DNA from: Omnitrophica WOR_2 bacterium RIFCSPLOWO2_12_FULL_51_24 | Lineage (GTDB): Bacteria > Omnitrophota > Gorgyraeia > Pluralincolimonadales > Pluralincolimonadaceae | Reading direction: 5' to 3' | Assembly (NCBI GenBank): GCA_001805885.1 | Contig: MHHC01000022.1 | Location: 1-6,605 of the forward strand | Length of the DNA stretch: 6,605 nucleotides | Part shown: positions 4,583 through 6,605 of the stretch, piece by piece | Layout: each line of letters starts with the position of its first letter | Numbering within the stretch: position 1 is the stretch's first letter | Notes under the pieces: model-generated | Seen by the model: only the letters and a program-made list of their open reading frames with translations | What the model was told of the DNA's origin: nothing | Database searches by the model: none | Position numbers and translations under genes: made by a program

Positions 4583-5022
4583 TAAAATATTTCATAAATA
4601 TAGTCGCCGGGGCTATAAGCCTTATGAAGGGGCTCTTTGTGACGTTCAAAAACCTCTTTTCGAAAGCAGTCACGGTGCAGTATCCGACACAGAAATTGCA
4701 GATGACCGAGAGATACAGGGGGCTTGTCGACTTGCGCATTGAAAAGTGCATCAAGTGCTACATGTGCGTGAAGATATGCCCGACCGCCTGTCTTGCCCTC
4801 GCCCATAAAGAGACTGCCGAGAAGAAGAAGGAGTTCGTGTATTTCAAGTATAACATGGAGCTATGCTGTTTCTGCGGCCTGTGCGATCAGGTATGCCCCA
4901 CACAGGCGATATATCTGAATCAAATTTACGAGATCGCGGTATACGGCCGCGATAAATTACGGGACATAGACCTTTTGAATACGGAGAAATACGGTGAATG
5001 GGCTCATCCAACTGTTAAATAA
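4579..5022 (+). CDS. nuoI: Complex I subunit I (TYKY, two [4Fe-4S] clusters)
   Basis: A 147-residue ferredoxin-like subunit that wires electrons to cluster N2 in NuoB. Two complete cluster motifs are present: C57-x2-C60-x2-C63-x3-C67-P and C96-x2-C99-x2-C102-x3-C106-P. In each, the last cysteine would serve the other cluster (N6a/N6b). C97 is an extra cysteine next to a ligand. The N-terminus (residues 1-30) is hydrophobic and amphipathic, as in NuoI proteins that lie on the membrane, and Q-Y-P-T follows at 34-37. The start is ATG 4579, overlapping the nuoH stop as ATGA. The same frame is open upstream to 4165, but that part only shadows nuoH. Its last 29 bases overlap nuoJ. Confidence 0.96.
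   Translation: MIKYFINIVAGAISLMKGLFVTFKNLFSKAVTVQYPTQKLQMTERYRGLVDLRIEKCIKCYMCVKICPTACLALAHKETAEKKKEFVYFKYNMELCCFCGLCDQVCPTQAIYLNQIYEIAVYGRDKLRDIDLLNTEKYGEWAHPTVK
4983..4986 (+). promoter_or_regulatory. Shine-Dalgarno site that fixes the nuoJ GTG start
   Basis: GGAG lies seven bases before GTG 4994, within nuoI. It supports a GTG start that makes nuoI and nuoJ overlap by 29 bases. No in-frame ATG occurs before the first membrane segment of NuoJ. Confidence 0.6.
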
Positions 5023-5551
5023 CCTGCTTAATAATTACGGGCTGCAGCAGGGGTTCATCGCGCAGGCGTCGTTTTACGTCATCGCCGCGCTTGCCGTCGT
5101 GTTCGCGCTCGGCGTGGTCTCATCGCGCAACATCTTCCACTGCGCGATCTATCTGGCGCTTACCCTCTTCTGTATCGCGGGCGTCTATCTCTTCCTGAAC
5201 GCGGAATTCCTGGCGGTAGTCCAGGTCCTCATATACGTCGGCGCGATAGTGACTTTATTCTTATTCGCGATAATGCTCACGGCTAACATAGGCGACAGGA
5301 CGATAAGGCATACGAACAAGCAGGCCTTGGCGGGCGGCGTCATCGCGGTAATAATATCGGCCTTATTTATATTCATAATAATTGGCGACCCTTGGAGGAA
5401 AAATCTTGCGCAGCCGCAACCGTCGTTGACCCTCCAGGAGATCGGGAAGTCGCTTATGTCGGACTACGCGCTGCCGTTTGAAGTCATATCATTGATATTG
5501 CTCGCCGCGCTCGTCGGCGCGATTGTCATAGGAAGGGTTAAGAAGGAATGA
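4994..5551 (+). CDS. nuoJ: Complex I subunit J (ND6)
   Basis: A 185-residue membrane subunit lying between NuoA/NuoH and the antiporter-like subunits. It helps relay the conformational or proton signal from quinone reduction. Five membrane segments are visible (about 23-42, 48-68, 71-96, 111-130, 160-180). N-A-E-F-L-A-V-V-Q-V-L-I-Y-V-G-A-I-V-T-L-F-L-F (69-91) is the family signature around TM3, the site of the pi-bulge in solved structures. F-H-C-A-I-Y-L-A-L (48-56) is also typical. Length is in the usual 165-200 range. The GTG start at 4994 is chosen from its Shine-Dalgarno spacing and gives a 29-base overlap with nuoI. The stop overlaps the nuoK start as ATGA. Confidence 0.95.
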   Translation: MNGLIQLLNNLLNNYGLQQGFIAQASFYVIAALAVVFALGVVSSRNIFHCAIYLALTLFCIAGVYLFLNAEFLAVVQVLIYVGAIVTLFLFAIMLTANIGDRTIRHTNKQALAGGVIAVIISALFIFIIIGDPWRKNLAQPQPSLTLQEIGKSLMSDYALPFEVISLILLAALVGAIVIGRVKKE

Positions 5552-5856
5552 TACCGCAAAGCCATTTTCTGATATTGGGCGCCGTCCTTTTCGCTATAGG
5601 GCTCTATGGCGCCCTTACCCGCAGGACCGCCATCGGCATACTCATGTCGATCGAGCTCATTTTAAACGCGGCCAATATAAATCTTATCACTTTCAATAAA
5701 TTTTGGGGGAGTCCGGACGGGCTTGGCCAGATATTCGCGTTATTCGTTATCGCGATCGCGGCCGCATCGGCGGTCATCGGCCTTGTGCTGGTCATAGCCG
5801 TTTACAGGAATATGAAAACGACATTTACCGAAAAGATGAATATACTGAAATGGTAA
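5548..5856 (+). CDS. nuoK: Complex I subunit K (ND4L) with Ser at the usual second glutamate
   Basis: A 102-residue subunit with three membrane segments (about 5-22, 27-48, 59-85), the normal size for NuoK. It forms part of the chain of buried charges connecting the quinone site to the pumping subunits. E36 in M-S-I-E-L-I-L-N-A-A-N-I-N matches the essential glutamate of E. coli NuoK. The TM3 stretch I-A-A-A-S-A-V-I-G-L (70-79) aligns with the usual A-A-A-E-A-x-I-G-L, so the second glutamate (E72 in E. coli) is Ser74 here, codon TCG at 5767-5769. Changing TCG to GAG takes two substitutions, so a single read error is unlikely. The N-terminus M-I-P-Q-S-H is typical. The start overlaps nuoJ as ATGA; the 3' end overlaps nuoL by seven bases. 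Confidence 0.96.
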   Translation: MIPQSHFLILGAVLFAIGLYGALTRRTAIGILMSIELILNAANINLITFNKFWGSPDGLGQIFALFVIAIAAASAVIGLVLVIAVYRNMKTTFTEKMNILKW

Positions 5857-6605
5857 AATACGCGCACCTCATACCGCTCTTCCCGTTCCTGGCTTTCGCG
5901 ATAAACATCCTGTTCGGGCGCAAGCTCAAAAGGGCGAGTGCGCTGGTCTCAATAGTCGCCTCTTCTGTCGCCCTGCTTGTCGCGGCCGTTACTTTCGTCG
6001 GAAACTTAACCGGCGAGGGTTCATACACCGTTGCGAAATGGCTTTCGTTCTCCGCCGGAGGCGGATCCGCCCTTGGCGGAAACGGCCTTGTTATCGATTT
6101 CGGCGTCACGATAGATCCGCTCTCCTGCATGATGCTTCTGGTCGTGACAATCGTCGGAACGCTGATACAGATCTATTCCATCGGCTACATGCACGATGAC
6201 CCGAGGTTCTCGAGGTTCTTTGCTTATATGTCGCTCTTCATGGGCTCGATGCTCGGGCTTCTTTTGGCCGATAACTTCGTAATGCTCTATATCTTCTGGG
6301 AAGGCGTGGGCCTCTGCTCGTATCTTTTAATATCATTCTGGTTCGAGCGGCCTGCGGCCGCGAGGGCAGGCATGAAGGCATTCATAACGACGAGGATAGG
6401 CGACACAGGGCTCCTTATCGGCATACTCCTTCTATTCTTCTCGACAAAGACGCTATATTTCAAAGACCTGCCCAACCTCGCGATAAACGATACAGTACTT
6501 ACGGCCGTTGCCCTGCTTATATTCTGCGGGGCGGCTGGAAAATCTGCGCAGTTCCCGCTGCACGTCTGGCTTCCGGACGCTATGGAAGGTCCGACTCCGG
6601 TCTCA
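5850..6605 (+). CDS. nuoL: Complex I subunit L (ND5), N-terminal 252 residues
   Basis: An antiporter-like proton-pumping subunit, open to the window end; 252 codons are visible of the usual 600-650. The ATG at 5850 overlaps the nuoK stop region by seven bases and gives M-V-K-Y-A-H-L-I-P-L-F-P-F, a typical NuoL start. F-W-E-G-V-G-L-C-S-Y-L-L-I (149-161) carries E151, equivalent to E. coli E144. K-A-F-I-T-T-R-I-G-D (176-185) and G-K-S-A-Q-F-P-L-H-V-W-L-P-D-A-M (230-245) follow, with K231 equivalent to pumping Lys229. These motifs with W-E-G-V-G identify NuoL rather than NuoM or NuoN. A glycine-rich loop (S-A-G-G-G-S-A-L-G-G-N-G, 68-79) before the D-P-L-S segment is encoded by two adjacent hairpins. 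nuoM and nuoN probably follow outside the window. Confidence 0.96.
   Translation, partial: MVKYAHLIPLFPFLAFAINILFGRKLKRASALVSIVASSVALLVAAVTFVGNLTGEGSYTVAKWLSFSAGGGSALGGNGLVIDFGVTIDPLSCMMLLVVTIVGTLIQIYSIGYMHDDPRFSRFFAYMSLFMGSMLGLLLADNFVMLYIFWEGVGLCSYLLISFWFERPAAARAGMKAFITTRIGDTGLLIGILLLFFSTKTLYFKDLPNLAINDTVLTAVALLIFCGAAGKSAQFPLHVWLPDAMEGPTPVS
6051..6080 (+). repeat. Two adjacent inverted repeats inside nuoL
   Basis: TCCGCC (6051-6056) pairs with GGCGGA (6060-6065), and TCCGCC (6066-6071) pairs with GGCGGA (6075-6080). Each pair has a three-base loop. The middle forms a 12-bp perfect palindrome, GGCGGATCCGCC (6060-6071). The unit lies in frame in nuoL and encodes the glycine-rich loop. It could be a small inserted repeat or simply Gly/Ala codon bias. 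Confidence 0.5.

Noticed and set aside
4072..4806. Antisense open frame of 244 codons over nuoH and nuoI
   Set aside because: It is a shadow of well-conserved genes, with no recognisable domain and no promoter or ribosome binding site.
1..6605. CRISPR array, tRNA, rRNA, insertion sequence or phage genes
   Set aside because: No regularly spaced repeats, cloverleaf, rRNA-like segment, transposase or phage protein was seen.

Overview
The window looks like a piece of an uncultivated bacterial chromosome. GC content is intermediate, genes are tightly packed, and the codons ATA (Ile) and AGG (Arg) are common. The partial gene at the left edge resembles the Minf_1886 (Verrucomicrobia/Planctomycetes-restricted) family. 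That points to the PVC group, perhaps Omnitrophota; this placement is an inference from family knowledge and could not be tested here.

Layout: two transcription units diverge from about 1062-1095. On the minus strand, reading right to left, there is a near-perfect sigma-70 promoter, a leader of about 115 nt, a cold-shock domain gene (csp, 712-912), an intrinsic terminator, a NUDIX hydrolase gene (86-610), and the start of a Minf_1886-like gene that overlaps the NUDIX stop by four bases. On the plus strand, a second strong promoter drives a respiratory complex I operon in the order nuoA-B-C-D-H-I-J-K-L. nuoL is cut by the window end. Almost every junction overlaps or touches, so the operon is very probably one transcript with coupled translation.

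The operon encodes the quinone-reducing arm (NuoB, C, D, I) and membrane subunits (NuoA, H, J, K, L) of complex I. The NADH-input module NuoE/F/G is absent from its usual place between nuoD and nuoH, where the genes overlap by one base. This matches the 11-subunit type of complex I, whose electron donor is not fixed by the sequence. NuoK keeps one of its two membrane glutamates (E36), but the usual second one is a serine (S74).

The most interesting signal is the csp leader. It carries an intrinsic-terminator-like hairpin between promoter and gene. It also carries three mutually exclusive pairing elements: the extreme 5' end can pair with a downstream segment (10 Watson-Crick pairs), and that same segment can instead form 15 continuous pairs (three G-U) that bury the csp start codon. 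This looks like an RNA switch or thermosensor combining transcription attenuation and start-codon control. Other points of note are a palindromic dispersed-repeat-like element covering the nuoD start region, two adjacent hairpins inside nuoL, and a possible leaderless promoter for the NUDIX gene.
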